From Yamadazyma tenuis (taxonomy: Eukaryota > Ascomycota > Pichiomycetes > Serinales > Debaryomycetaceae): DNA of 64,000 bases. A program made the translations under genes and the position numbers. The number at the start of each line of letters is the position of its first letter. Position 1 is the stretch's first letter. The stretch is from the NCBI RefSeq assembly GCF_029203305.1, contig NC_089462.1:1798001-1862000 (forward strand). The letters are read 5' to 3'. The notes under the pieces were generated by a model. It searched no databases. It worked only from the letters and a program-made list of their open reading frames with translations, and was not told the origin of the DNA. Of this stretch, positions 10,001-18,633 are shown one piece after another.

Positions 10001-11216
10001 TAAAAAGCAGGAAATCAAAGCACCTGTTGAAGAATCAAGTGAAGAAGATAACGATGAGGAGTACAAGGAACTCATCAAGCAGAAGCAAGAATTGGAGGCT
10101 CGTGAAAGAGAAAGACGGGAAAAGAGAAAGAAAGACAAAGAAGAGAGATTAGCAAAGTTGAAGAGAGAGATGGAGGATTTGGCGAACAAGGAAGATGATG
10201 ACTATTCAGACGACGAAGATGCGGCTCCAAAAGCAACACCAACTTACGGTCCTGGAACTACCAAAAAGGAGGATCCAAAACCAGTTGAAGTAAAGCCAGA
10301 GAGCCTGAACATTGAAGAGAAGAAGCCCCATGAAAGTAATCCGTTTGCTAAGATGACACCCAAGACCGAGACACCAGTACCTTCTCATAGCTCTAATCCA
10401 TTCTTCAAGCCTCAATCTGGAACCGCGACACCTACAATTGACCCTAAGAAAGCGGAAGCCCAAAGAGCTTCACAGAGAGGATTGGGTGATGATGACTGGA
10501 GTGACTCTGAAGATAATGAGAGTGAAGATGAAACGCCAAACCGTGCAGGTGCTGCTCATTTGGCCAGTTTGCTCTTTGGTGGAATGGCACCACCTCCACA
10601 GAGGGCCACTGAGGAAGAAGTGCCATCTCCTGAGACCTTAGCGGAGGCGCCAAAAGCAGTTGAGGCACCAGCACCACCCCAGGCAATTGAAGCACCAGTA
10701 CCACCGGTTGAAGAACCAGTCTCTGAGGCACCCGTACCACCGGTCGAAGCCCTTGCACCACCGGTGCCTCAAGCACCACCAGCTCCTCCTATTCCAATGG
10801 ATATCCCCCCGGTCCCTACGGAGTCTCTTCAAGCACCTCCTATTCCAACAGAGGTGCCACCAACTCCGGCCCCACCTATTCCATTTGAAGCACCTCCAGT
10901 ACCTTTAGGAATCCCAGCAGCAGCAGCACCACCACCAGTGGCACCGCCAATTCCTTCACAAGCTCCTCCATCAGCACCTCCAGCACCACCGGCACCTCCA
11001 GCTCCACCGGCACCTCCAGCTCCACCGGTACCTCCAGCTCCACCAGCACCTCCAAGTGACTCCAACGGATCTGCCAATGGATCTGCGTCTCTTCCTCCTC
11101 CACCAGCAAGTATCACTGCTTTGCTTGGTGAGATCCAGCTTGGAAAATCGTTGAAGAAAGTCGACCCGGAACAACAAAGAATTGTCGAGGGAGGAACGGT
11201 TGGAAGAGTTTTGTGA
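7002..11216 (+). CDS. PAN1: Actin cytoskeleton / endocytosis scaffold Pan1
   Basis: 1404 residues. Pan1 is the Eps15/intersectin-like scaffold of cortical actin patches; it binds End3 and Sla1, activates Arp2/3 and is switched off by Prk1-family kinases. In order: a Gln-rich N-terminus with LxxQxTG-type sites; EH domain 1 (about 105-200, containing ISGDSCRDILLRSGL); a long stretch of repeated QPQQTGF heptads (about 240-430), each resembling a Prk1 phosphorylation site; EH domain 2 (about 480-575); a coiled coil (about 645-870); a charged acidic region; and a proline-rich tail with an APP-repeat tract (about 1310-1355). Order and length match Candida Pan1. The heptad tract is nearly repetitive DNA and probably varies in length between strains. 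Confidence 0.95.
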   Translation: MYNPYQQQQMGFNPNQQQAAYGGGMPQQQQFQPQATGFYNQQPQLNLQSQATGYYQQQQPPNSFGQLFQPPSLQPQATGFIQSQATGFQQAVQNVSENNELKIPSIRLSFITVADQTKFEHLYRTAVPKGELAISGDSCRDILLRSGLQPVTLAEIWSLSDTNKSGSLLFPEFALALHLCNLALKGEALPSALPEKWLNEVKSFVDAINFSVPEDPNNILQNTPFAPQQQDWFAGQPPATSFQPQQTGFQPQQTGFQPQTSFQSQQTGFGAPPPLTSQRTGGGTLIPLQPQQTAGLIPAQKTGPLQQQATGFQSQLAAQLTGGAPLRAQTTGFNAGSFMSPQKTGPLQAQGAGFNGQLTQQRTGTLQPQGTGFQSQQTSFQSQLGFQPQQTGFQPQQTGFQPQQTGFQPQQTGLQPQQTGYLQSQPTGRPGQWGFVSTPTGGIPGLNAMEQHFLPSAQLPTNNLQNVMGGNLSSNVTWAITKQEKQIYDGIFNAWDSSKKGYVQGDVAINIFGKSGLARPDLESIWNLADSSNRGKLNRDEFAVAMHLVYRRLNGLDIPLRLPPELVPPSHKNLQESFDTLKNSIKGSKAAPRTSLSGSSNSTKSNGSRFKNNDDNVGYVSSTRHRSRTFGDSPNNTSVKTSKDADLTVEDMKKMIREKKILLDALDTNDQGSHPSKSYSNNSVNQEVEGLKRKIKGVQDQLDSFGAGNAALEEKKALLDKLDHLTKDVVPGLIQRIYKVNEDISKAKVDVETARLKKSNPDWNPLNSEAGIVGTGPNGEVTEADRRKFRSKQLLNQRMAALTGKSYGGNNNQELDQQLNLSIERVKKEKEDQFSIIKDIESSIKELEEGCAANLQVSSQEEFGTSKWERGEGVNELVANFIKDLVATSKSIQQRNQKVEASKPASLVKKPESFASPQATGSSVGSSSGDSYSSYKTPEDRAAYIKSQAEKRMNDRLAKLGITRRRGTETQESVSTLKPNSPKTTQPEPVPVKQAVAEPAKKQEIKAPVEESSEEDNDEEYKELIKQKQELEARERERREKRKKDKEERLAKLKREMEDLANKEDDDYSDDEDAAPKATPTYGPGTTKKEDPKPVEVKPESLNIEEKKPHESNPFAKMTPKTETPVPSHSSNPFFKPQSGTATPTIDPKKAEAQRASQRGLGDDDWSDSEDNESEDETPNRAGAAHLASLLFGGMAPPPQRATEEEVPSPETLAEAPKAVEAPAPPQAIEAPVPPVEEPVSEAPVPPVEALAPPVPQAPPAPPIPMDIPPVPTESLQAPPIPTEVPPTPAPPIPFEAPPVPLGIPAAAAPPPVAPPIPSQAPPSAPPAPPAPPAPPAPPAPPVPPAPPAPPSDSNGSANGSASLPPPPASITALLGEIQLGKSLKKVDPEQQRIVEGGTVGRVL

Positions 11217-11301
11217 TTGTTAAAAGTTAAACCCATTGAAATCTTAGGCAAATTAGAACTGTTAAAATATATACAAATTGTCCTATTTAGTATTTACATG
11301 G

Positions 11302-13644
11302 TTAATCAACCTCTGGGTCATGGTTGGGATTAACATAAATTTTGTTGTCTTTGATGTCAACTTGGATGGTTTCACCATCTTTGACTTGTCCTTTGATCAT
11401 AAGCATGGAGAGGGGATTTAACACTTGCTTTTGAAGAACTCTATTAAGAGGCCTGGCTCCATAAACAGGATCATATCCCAACTGAGCCAAAAGGTCTTTG
11501 GCTTCGTCCGATACGTCTAAAAACATTCTCTTGTCGATTAACCTGTCTCTGATTTCTCCAAGACGAATGTCCAAGATATTCCTCAAAGATTTTTTCGACA
11601 ACCTGTTGAAGATTAATACTTCATCCAAACGGTTAAGAAATTCAGGAGGATAGTGAAGTCTTAAATTGTCAGTAATCTGCTGCTTGACTGTTTCCTCGAT
11701 CTTGCCATCTTCAGAAGTATTCTTATCACTAAGTAAGATTTCTTGTCCGATATTGGATGTCATGACAATTATAGTGTTACGGAAATCAATGTGCTTACCA
11801 TGCGAGTCTGTCAAAGAACCTTCGTCAAGAACTTGCAACAACAACTTAGACACATCTGGGTGAGCTTTTTCGAATTCGTCGAATAAAACCACTGCATATG
11901 GTTTCCTTCTCACGGCCTCAGTCAATTCACCACTTTCTTCATATCCAACATAACCAGGAGGTGATCCGATCAATCTGGATACTGTGTGTTTTTCTTGGAA
12001 TTCAGACATATCAAATCTGATAACCGAGTTTTTGTCGTTGAACAAGAACTCAGCTACGGTTTTGGTTAACTCAGTCTTACCGGTACCAGTTGGACCCAAA
12101 AACATAAACGAAGCAATAGGTCTCTTGTCACTAGTCAAACCAGCTCTCTGTAATCTTACAGAGTCAGCAATTGCTTGGATAGCCTCATCTTGTCCAATAA
12201 CCCTTTGTCTCAAGTATACTTCCATATCCAACAATTTATCTCTTTCACCTTTCATTAAATTGGTCACAGGAATACCTGTCATTTTGGAAATCACATAGGA
12301 AATATCATCAGAAGTAACCGAATCATGCAACAAGTTGGCCTGAGGAGCTGCACCATCCTTTGCAGTTAACTCCTTCAACTTCTTTTCCAATTCAGGGATC
12401 TTAGCATACTGTAATTCGGAAGCTTTGGCATAGTTGCCTTCTCTTTGAGTTTGCTCCAAGTCAAATCTGGCCTGTTCTAAAGCAGTTTGGGCATTTTTCA
12501 CCTCTGCAATCAGATTTCTTTCAGCTTCCCACTGGTCAGTGATCTCCTTAAGTTCAGCTTCCTTAACATGAAGATCATCTTCCAACTTCTTGCGACGGTC
12601 AATAGATAGCTGGTCTTCTTCCTTCCTCAAGGACTCCAACTCGATTTGAATGGTCATGATTTGACGGTCTAAATTGGTGATAGCATCCGGACGAGATTCA
12701 TGTTGCAATCTTAAAGTCGAACAAGCTTCATCCACCAAGTCAATGGCCTTATCGGGCAAAAACCTGTCGGTAATGTAACGATTCGAGTGTAAGGCAGCCG
12801 TCACCAAGGCACCATCAGTAATACGGACCCCATGGTGGACTTCATAGCGCTCTTTCAACCCTCTCAAGATCGAAATTGTGTCCTGAACCGTTGGTTCGTT
12901 CACCATTACGGGTGAAAACCGTCTAGCCAAAGCTGCATCCTTTTCCACATACTTGCGGTATTCTTCAATGGTGGTAGCTCCACAAAGAGACAACTTTCCT
13001 CTGGCCAAAGCCGGCTTCAACAAGTTCGAAGCATCGATAGAACCTTCAGCCTTACCCAACCCCATCAAAAGATGCAACTCGTCAATAAACAAAATCACCT
13101 TGCCCTGTTTCTGTTCCACCTCGGTCAAAATCAGCTTAAGTTTCTCTTCAAAGTCTCCTCTGAATTTAGCACCTGAGATAATTGCAGCCAAGTCGAGGGT
13201 GATGATCTGCTTGTCTTTCATACTTTCGGGAACTTCACCCTTTAATATTCTTTGTGCTAATCCTTCCATGATGGCAGTCTTCCCGGTCCCGGCATTTCCA
13301 ATCAATACTGGGTTGTTTTTGGTTCTCCTGGAAAGAATCTGGATGGTTCTCCTGATTTCTTCATCACGACCAATAACCGGGTCCAACTTACCATCCTTAG
13401 CAAGCTGGGTCAAGTCCTGGCCATATTTCTCCAACGCTGGCCGAGAATCCTCCTTGTTCATGGACATCTGGAGGTTTCTGGGAAAACTGGATGAGAAGCT
13501 TCTGGTTGCGTGATAGGCCACTGGAGAAGGAGAAGTAAGTGATTGAAGCGCCTGGAGCCGTAGATGCGACACCGCAGGCACTACCTGTACGCGCGTGTTT
13601 ACGAGAGCACGCCTGGCAGCTAATCTGGTGCTTCGTGAAAGCAT
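11302..13644 (-). CDS. HSP78: Mitochondrial ClpB-type disaggregase Hsp78
   Basis: 780 residues from the ATG at 13644; the frame extends six codons further up but only with TTG. An Arg/Ser-rich mitochondrial presequence covers about 1-55. AAA module 1 has the Walker A GNAGTGKT (about 116-123) and Walker [10 protein letters not shown]; a middle-domain coiled coil follows (about 315-420); AAA module 2 has [10 protein letters not shown] (about 518) and [11 protein letters not shown]. It lacks the ClpB N-domain, as Hsp78 does. It resolubilises aggregated matrix proteins with mitochondrial Hsp70 and aids thermotolerance. A four-unit heat-shock element lies 74 bases upstream. Only two CTG codons occur (171 and 378); codon 171 (KLK-CTG-IL) is at a position I recall as Asn or Gly in relatives. 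Confidence 0.96.
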   Translation of the reverse strand: MLSRSTRLAARRALVNTRVQVVPAVSHLRLQALQSLTSPSPVAYHATRSFSSSFPRNLQMSMNKEDSRPALEKYGQDLTQLAKDGKLDPVIGRDEEIRRTIQILSRRTKNNPVLIGNAGTGKTAIMEGLAQRILKGEVPESMKDKQIITLDLAAIISGAKFRGDFEEKLKLILTEVEQKQGKVILFIDELHLLMGLGKAEGSIDASNLLKPALARGKLSLCGATTIEEYRKYVEKDAALARRFSPVMVNEPTVQDTISILRGLKERYEVHHGVRITDGALVTAALHSNRYITDRFLPDKAIDLVDEACSTLRLQHESRPDAITNLDRQIMTIQIELESLRKEEDQLSIDRRKKLEDDLHVKEAELKEITDQWEAERNLIAEVKNAQTALEQARFDLEQTQREGNYAKASELQYAKIPELEKKLKELTAKDGAAPQANLLHDSVTSDDISYVISKMTGIPVTNLMKGERDKLLDMEVYLRQRVIGQDEAIQAIADSVRLQRAGLTSDKRPIASFMFLGPTGTGKTELTKTVAEFLFNDKNSVIRFDMSEFQEKHTVSRLIGSPPGYVGYEESGELTEAVRRKPYAVVLFDEFEKAHPDVSKLLLQVLDEGSLTDSHGKHIDFRNTIIVMTSNIGQEILLSDKNTSEDGKIEETVKQQITDNLRLHYPPEFLNRLDEVLIFNRLSKKSLRNILDIRLGEIRDRLIDKRMFLDVSDEAKDLLAQLGYDPVYGARPLNRVLQKQVLNPLSMLMIKGQVKDGETIQVDIKDNKIYVNPNHDPEVD

Positions 13645-13683
13645 AATGTATGTGTTGTACAAAAGTATGGAGAAGGTATGCGG

Positions 13684-13693
13684 ATTAAATATA
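13684..13693 (-). promoter_or_regulatory. TATA-like element of HSP78
   Basis: On the minus strand this reads TATATTTAAT, about 40-50 bases upstream of the HSP78 ATG and between it and the heat-shock element. This is a plausible TATA box by position and sequence only. Confidence 0.5.
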
Positions 13694-13717
13694 GTGGATA
13701 TATGTGGTGCGCGCAGA

Positions 13718-13735
13718 TTCGAGAAGTTTCTAGAA
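13718..13735 (-). promoter_or_regulatory. Heat-shock element (four perfect alternating units)
   Basis: The sequence is TTC-ga-GAA-gt-TTC-ta-GAA, four perfectly spaced inverted pentamer cores, 74-91 bases upstream of the HSP78 ATG. It matches the Hsf1 binding consensus with no mismatch in any unit. It strongly suggests heat-inducible, Hsf1-driven expression of HSP78. It lies in the short gap before the 3' end of the PalH-family gene. Confidence 0.92.
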
Positions 13736-13752
13736 TTGGATACAGGATCTAG

Positions 13753-15384
13753 CTAGTGTTTCTGATCAGGGTAGTAGTCGTGGTGGGAGAAGCCGGGATG
13801 CGGCTGGAAAGGTGGGGGCCTACTGGACCCTGAGGGAGGGCTGTGGTGCGACGGCTCGTCATCTTCGAGGAAATCGTAATCGTTTATGATCTCATCTTCG
13901 TACTGCGAAACAGAAGATCTGGGAGCAGACGACTGGGGATGGACAGTGCCCGGAGGACAGTTGGTGTTGGTAGGGTTCCAGTTAGATTGTATATCGGTGT
14001 GGTCGTTGGTTTCGTTATTGTGTATCTCGTTATTCTCATTATCATTGTTCTCATTCTCATTATTCTCATTCTCATTATTCTCATTCTCATTATACTCATT
14101 GTACTCATTATGTTCGTGAGTGTGATTGTCATTATTGTCGGAAGCTGCTTGGTCACTGGTGCCACGGGTTCTCGTCGAACTGGGTGAGAGTTTCAGGTCG
14201 TTCTCGCTCTCGACATAAACCCGTACAGCACCATAGAAGGGAAGCTTATCCCGTAACCAGTTCCAGACCTTATTACCCGTGGGCCTGGACTCTGGGTGGG
14301 CATGAAAAATGGTCACATCATCCACACTGAGTCTTCTTCCCAATACACCCATGAGCTCGTCGCGTCTTTCCATACTCTTGATATTGTAGATCCATTCCCA
14401 CACAAGCGAGAGAATGCCAATTTCGGTCAAGCTTCGAAGCACTGAGAGCCAACTCTGATTGTGCCATTTGGTTGGGTAAATGGCCACCAAGAGAATGCAC
14501 CCGGCGAGATGAAGCCCAAAAAGAACCCAGACAAAACACGCCAATGGTAAAAGCCGCTTACAGTGGGTGTATTTGCGAGGATTCTTGATCACAAACGTAT
14601 AGAAGATCATCATGAGCCATACCCACAGCAAGAACACAAGGTTGATTGAATTACGGATCTGGTGCCACAAAAAGTAGTTGGACTTCTGGTTGTTAAAAAC
14701 CTGTTCGCTTGATGACAGTCTACTGACGGCCTCACAGATACATCCAGCAACAAGGTACGCTATTACCACCACGAGCGAGCCAACCATGACATATGGACGC
14801 GTCTTCTTGTACGACACCTTGTAGATCACCTGGAGAAACGACATGGAGATCAACAACTCGGATAATACAACCGTCACTCTGTAAACCAAGTTATCAAAGA
14901 AAACGTCATGAATGTCTATCACATCCATCAAGTCATTATAGTAGCTCTGTCGGGCCTTGTCGGTGATCTTCGCGAGAAGATACGTTAACACGATGGTGTA
15001 GAACACAGTTGAAAGCTGGGTCAAACACGGTTTTCTCTTGTGGCTGGGAGAGAGCACAAGGAAAACACTAAGCATCCAACAGGCACAGCAGGTGCCAGAC
15101 ACCGTGAAAAGCAACGAGATGAACATATCGCCGTTGTTGTTGGGCCACACTCGCGGGCCTTCGCCGTCCAAAACCTTGTCCAAATACTGTCGTATCACGT
15201 CATTTGTGCAGTTGGTGATATAGAACATGGGGAAAGCAAACCGGTCAACATGGACGTACTCGGAGCCGCCTTCAAGCATATACGACAAATTTCCCTGGGT
15301 GAGTGAGTACAAAGAGCATATGGCGGTCTCGTTGACCCCACTGAGCGGTACGGAGATTGTACCCATTATATCTCCTTGCTCCAT
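13753..15384 (-). CDS. PalH / Rim21-Dfg16 family pH-sensing membrane protein
   Basis: 543 residues from the ATG at 15384 (564 from the ATG at 15447). Known role of the family: plasma-membrane sensor that signals external alkalinity through Rim8 and ESCRT to proteolytic activation of Rim101/PacC. An N-glycosylated extracellular N-terminal part is followed by about seven hydrophobic segments, then the family-like stretch W-E-W with VLGRRLSVDD on the cytosolic side, and a polar C-terminal tail holding an Asn/Glu-rich tract encoded by hexanucleotide repeats (about 14035-14115). The longest ATG (15447) overlaps the start codon of divergent SFB3, so I prefer 15384 or 15366. I cannot decide between Rim21 and Dfg16, which are paralogues. 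Confidence 0.75.
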   Translation of the reverse strand: MEQGDIMGTISVPLSGVNETAICSLYSLTQGNLSYMLEGGSEYVHVDRFAFPMFYITNCTNDVIRQYLDKVLDGEGPRVWPNNNGDMFISLLFTVSGTCCACWMLSVFLVLSPSHKRKPCLTQLSTVFYTIVLTYLLAKITDKARQSYYNDLMDVIDIHDVFFDNLVYRVTVVLSELLISMSFLQVIYKVSYKKTRPYVMVGSLVVVIAYLVAGCICEAVSRLSSSEQVFNNQKSNYFLWHQIRNSINLVFLLWVWLMMIFYTFVIKNPRKYTHCKRLLPLACFVWVLFGLHLAGCILLVAIYPTKWHNQSWLSVLRSLTEIGILSLVWEWIYNIKSMERRDELMGVLGRRLSVDDVTIFHAHPESRPTGNKVWNWLRDKLPFYGAVRVYVESENDLKLSPSSTRTRGTSDQAASDNNDNHTHEHNEYNEYNENENNENENNENENNDNENNEIHNNETNDHTDIQSNWNPTNTNCPPGTVHPQSSAPRSSVSQYEDEIINDYDFLEDDEPSHHSPPSGSSRPPPFQPHPGFSHHDYYPDQKH

Positions 15385-15445
15385 AAAAAGTCTTGGATGT
15401 TTCACAATTCGCACTTTTTTTATTGATCTGAACAAAAACATCGTC

Positions 15446-18358
15446 ATGAGCTATCCATATGGGACCCAACCCCCTCCGGTGCCACCGCTCGCCTCGTCGC
15501 CAGCCGTGAGTGGAGTGGAAGCTGACATGCAGAGTCTCTCGTTGGCGGGTGGGAAAAAGAAGAAACGGTCGGCCAGAGCCTATCATACCGACTACTCGCT
15601 TCCTAATTCCTCCACCAACCTTCCAGCCATGGCGCCCATTGCTTCCACTACATTGTTGAGCTCTGTGCCTGTGTCCGTACCACTAGCAACACACCCAACC
15701 GGTCCAGCGCCCTTTCAGGCCCATGAAAATGCCGTGAATATGGAGAATAATGGTCCTAACGATGAAGAAAGTCTATCAGTTTCATTCCAAAGACACAGAG
15801 ATCAATTGGAATACATGGCTCCCACCGAAGACGGCTCGGTGGTATGCAAGTCGTTTTTGACGTTCGAGAATGTGGTGTCGCCCACCGCCGGCACCCAATT
15901 CCAAACCGTCGATCAAGGTACCGCATCTTCTCGGTTTATCAGATCTACGATGTATAACATCCCAGAGACCGAGCAGCTCAGACTGGCGTCCAAGCTCCCA
16001 GTGGCAGTAACAGTACGCCCGTTTGCTCCGTTACTCGAGACCGAGGACCCGGTTCCGTTGGTGGATATGCGGACCGTGGGAAGAGATTACCTAGACAAAG
16101 AAGACGTTGGGCCCATCAGATGTCGCCGGTGTCGTACTTATATGAACCCAGCCGTACAGCACACCAACACGGATCGGTTCACATGCAACATTTGTCTTTT
16201 CCCCAATAACAAAACTCCCCCAGACTATGCTGCCATGTTAAATCCTTCCACAAACCAAAGAGTGGATGTGGGACTCAAGCCAGAACTCCACCGAGGGGTT
16301 TATGATATCTTGGTGCCCGATTCCTATAACTTGGGAGGACCTGACAAGAAACCTGGCGTCTTGCATCATGTCTTGCTCATCGACATCACTGTTGAGAGTA
16401 TCAAGAGAAGTTTGCCGATGGTAATTGCAGATGCTATCCGGTCGGTATTTTATGGTTCCTCTGATGAGGTGGGTGATGACCCGGTGCCGAAGGAAAGCAA
16501 GAAGTTTGCCATTATTCTCTTTGATAAACGGATGCATTTCTTCAATCTTTCTAGTAATCTCGATTCCACCCAGATCACTATTTGTTCAGATTTAGACGAC
16601 CCGTTCATTCCATTCTTTGAGGGCCTTTTTGTTGATCCAGAAGAAAGCAGAATCGCCATTGAAGATGCCTTGAACAACATCGAACAGCTCGGTTCCGATG
16701 ACAGCTTGAGGGCTGATGATGAGCCGTGTTTCTCAGTGGCCTTGAGAACTGCCATGCTCTGTTTGGCAGAAGTGGGAGGTGGTAAAATCACCGCTGTGTT
16801 GTCTGCATTGCCCTCGTGGGGACCCGGAGCCTTGAAGTTCAAAGACAACAAGACCCAAGCTGCCACTATTTCTCCAGAAGTTCAAAAGAAGGTATACTCA
16901 GCTGACAACGATTACTATAAGTTGTTAGCCAAAGACTTCATTAAAGAAAACGTCGGGTTAGACTGTCTTGTGGTGTCACAAACGGCCGTCGACTTGTCGA
17001 ATATTGGCTGGTTATGTTCAGTTACAGGAGGGTCTGTGTTTAGATGGTCCAACTTTGTCGTGGAAAGAGATGCTCGTGACTTCACCGGCCGGTTTGTTGG
17101 TTCGATTGTCAAGACGGTTGGTTATCAAGGTCAGTTGAAATTGCGGTGCTCCAGTGGTTTACAGGTGGCCCAATACTATGGTACTTCTTCCTCAATTGCA
17201 GAGATTTCGGTGGTGGGTGCACACACCCAAGATCCCGTTATCCCTGTTTTGTCGGAAGACCATACCTTCACGATTCTTTTGGAATACGACGGAAAGTTGA
17301 CTACTAGCCATGATTGCCATTTTCAAGCGGCCCTTTTGTATACGGATTCTGAAGGAGTCAGAAAGGTCAGAGTGATCAATTTGGTGTTGGCAGTAAGCGA
17401 ACGTCTTGATGATATCTTCAACTTTGTTGACCAAGATACTGTGGTGACAACCATCGTAAGGGACACCTTATCTTTCGTTGGTAGACAAACGTTTAAGGAG
17501 TTGAGAGAATCATTAAATGAAAAATTGGTGGAAATCTTCACTCAGTATCGTGCCAAAAGCGAATTAGGCCATAATGCAAAGAGCACTTTGACAAGTCGTC
17601 TTTTGATGCCTGATTCTTTAGCTGATTTACCCATGTATATCTTGGCATTCTTGAAGTCGACTGCTATTCGTGATAGTAATCATATATCTGCAGATGCCAG
17701 GTTGGAAGATGTTTTCCAGATGTTGAACATGCCTATTGAGAGATTAATGTACCATCTTTACCCAGCCTTAGTGGAATTACATTCGTTATACCCACATGAA
17801 GGGTTATTCCCCAGTGAGGATGCTAATCCTCTGCGGTTCATCTCTTTACCAAGATACAAGGATTTGTCTTTGCATAAGTTACAAGATGGTATCTACATTA
17901 TGTGTGATGGTAAACGGGTCATTGTTTGGGTGAGACCCAATGCTAATCCTTTGCTCATTAAAGACTTGTTTGGAGATCACATCGAATCTATAGAGTCGAT
18001 TGATGCTTTAAACGACGAGCTACCCGACTTACCAACAGATATTTCTACTCAGGCCCGCAATATCATCAAATTCTTCAACTCCCAGATCAATGGCCTTAAT
18101 AATATTGGTTCCGCAGGAATCCAAATCGTTAGAGAGACGCTTGACGGGTCTGATATCTTCTTCAAAGAACATTTGGTTGAAGATGGATCGAAGTTGGCGG
18201 TGAACATCCACAATTCAAGCTACCCCGATTACTTAGCAAGGTTACATAAGGCCATTAGAGTCAAATTGGAGAATGATAAAACCTATAGTAAAGTCAAGCA
18301 GTCCATAAGGTCGGCTGAAAACCATGAAACCTTGGCTCAAAAGTACATTCAGTTTTAG
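15446..18358 (+). CDS. SFB3: COPII cargo adaptor, Sec24 family (Sfb3/Lst1 type)
   Basis: 970 residues from the ATG at 15446; the frame is open further upstream, but that part runs antisense inside the PalH gene and is not expected to be coding. Sec24-family proteins form the inner COPII coat with Sec23 and select cargo at the ER; the Sfb3/Lst1 paralogue favours the plasma-membrane ATPase Pma1. Visible: a proline-rich start, the basic patch KKKKRSARAYH (about 37-47), a zinc ribbon CRRC-x-CNIC (about 225-250), a trunk domain (about 295-560) with LPSWGPGAL, a beta-sandwich with GYQGQLKLRCSSGLQVAQYY, a helical domain and a C-terminal gelsolin-like domain. The N-terminal basic patch and trunk wording suit Sfb3 rather than Sec24 itself; that subtype is less certain. 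Confidence 0.85.
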   Translation: MSYPYGTQPPPVPPLASSPAVSGVEADMQSLSLAGGKKKKRSARAYHTDYSLPNSSTNLPAMAPIASTTLLSSVPVSVPLATHPTGPAPFQAHENAVNMENNGPNDEESLSVSFQRHRDQLEYMAPTEDGSVVCKSFLTFENVVSPTAGTQFQTVDQGTASSRFIRSTMYNIPETEQLRLASKLPVAVTVRPFAPLLETEDPVPLVDMRTVGRDYLDKEDVGPIRCRRCRTYMNPAVQHTNTDRFTCNICLFPNNKTPPDYAAMLNPSTNQRVDVGLKPELHRGVYDILVPDSYNLGGPDKKPGVLHHVLLIDITVESIKRSLPMVIADAIRSVFYGSSDEVGDDPVPKESKKFAIILFDKRMHFFNLSSNLDSTQITICSDLDDPFIPFFEGLFVDPEESRIAIEDALNNIEQLGSDDSLRADDEPCFSVALRTAMLCLAEVGGGKITAVLSALPSWGPGALKFKDNKTQAATISPEVQKKVYSADNDYYKLLAKDFIKENVGLDCLVVSQTAVDLSNIGWLCSVTGGSVFRWSNFVVERDARDFTGRFVGSIVKTVGYQGQLKLRCSSGLQVAQYYGTSSSIAEISVVGAHTQDPVIPVLSEDHTFTILLEYDGKLTTSHDCHFQAALLYTDSEGVRKVRVINLVLAVSERLDDIFNFVDQDTVVTTIVRDTLSFVGRQTFKELRESLNEKLVEIFTQYRAKSELGHNAKSTLTSRLLMPDSLADLPMYILAFLKSTAIRDSNHISADARLEDVFQMLNMPIERLMYHLYPALVELHSLYPHEGLFPSEDANPLRFISLPRYKDLSLHKLQDGIYIMCDGKRVIVWVRPNANPLLIKDLFGDHIESIESIDALNDELPDLPTDISTQARNIIKFFNSQINGLNNIGSAGIQIVRETLDGSDIFFKEHLVEDGSKLAVNIHNSSYPDYLARLHKAIRVKLENDKTYSKVKQSIRSAENHETLAQKYIQF

Positions 18359-18633
18359 ATAGGCACAGTGTTGGATAATAACACATCTTCATAATTCACG
18401 TCGTAACTTTTAGAAGGTAAATATACTGATTTGGGTATGAGAAATATCTACAGAATTGTCGTTTCACGTAATTCTCATGAGGCCAGGAGTTGTACAATTG
18501 AATGTATAGAATTCACTCTTCTAAATAGGACTCCTGGATTTATGTCGATGGAAAGAATAGCATCATCTGTATATATTTATGCCTCTTTCTTATATTGCGA
18601 GCATTTTATTTTGCAAAACAACACTATGACAAA

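Noticed and set aside
10829..11251. 140-codon antisense frame rich in Gly and Ala
   Set aside because: It is the antisense reading of the PAN1 proline-rich tail.
15227..15445. N-terminal extension of SFB3 by 73 codons
   Set aside because: It begins without a conserved start, lies antisense inside the PalH-family gene and does not resemble Sec24-family N-termini; MSYPYGTQ at 15446 does.
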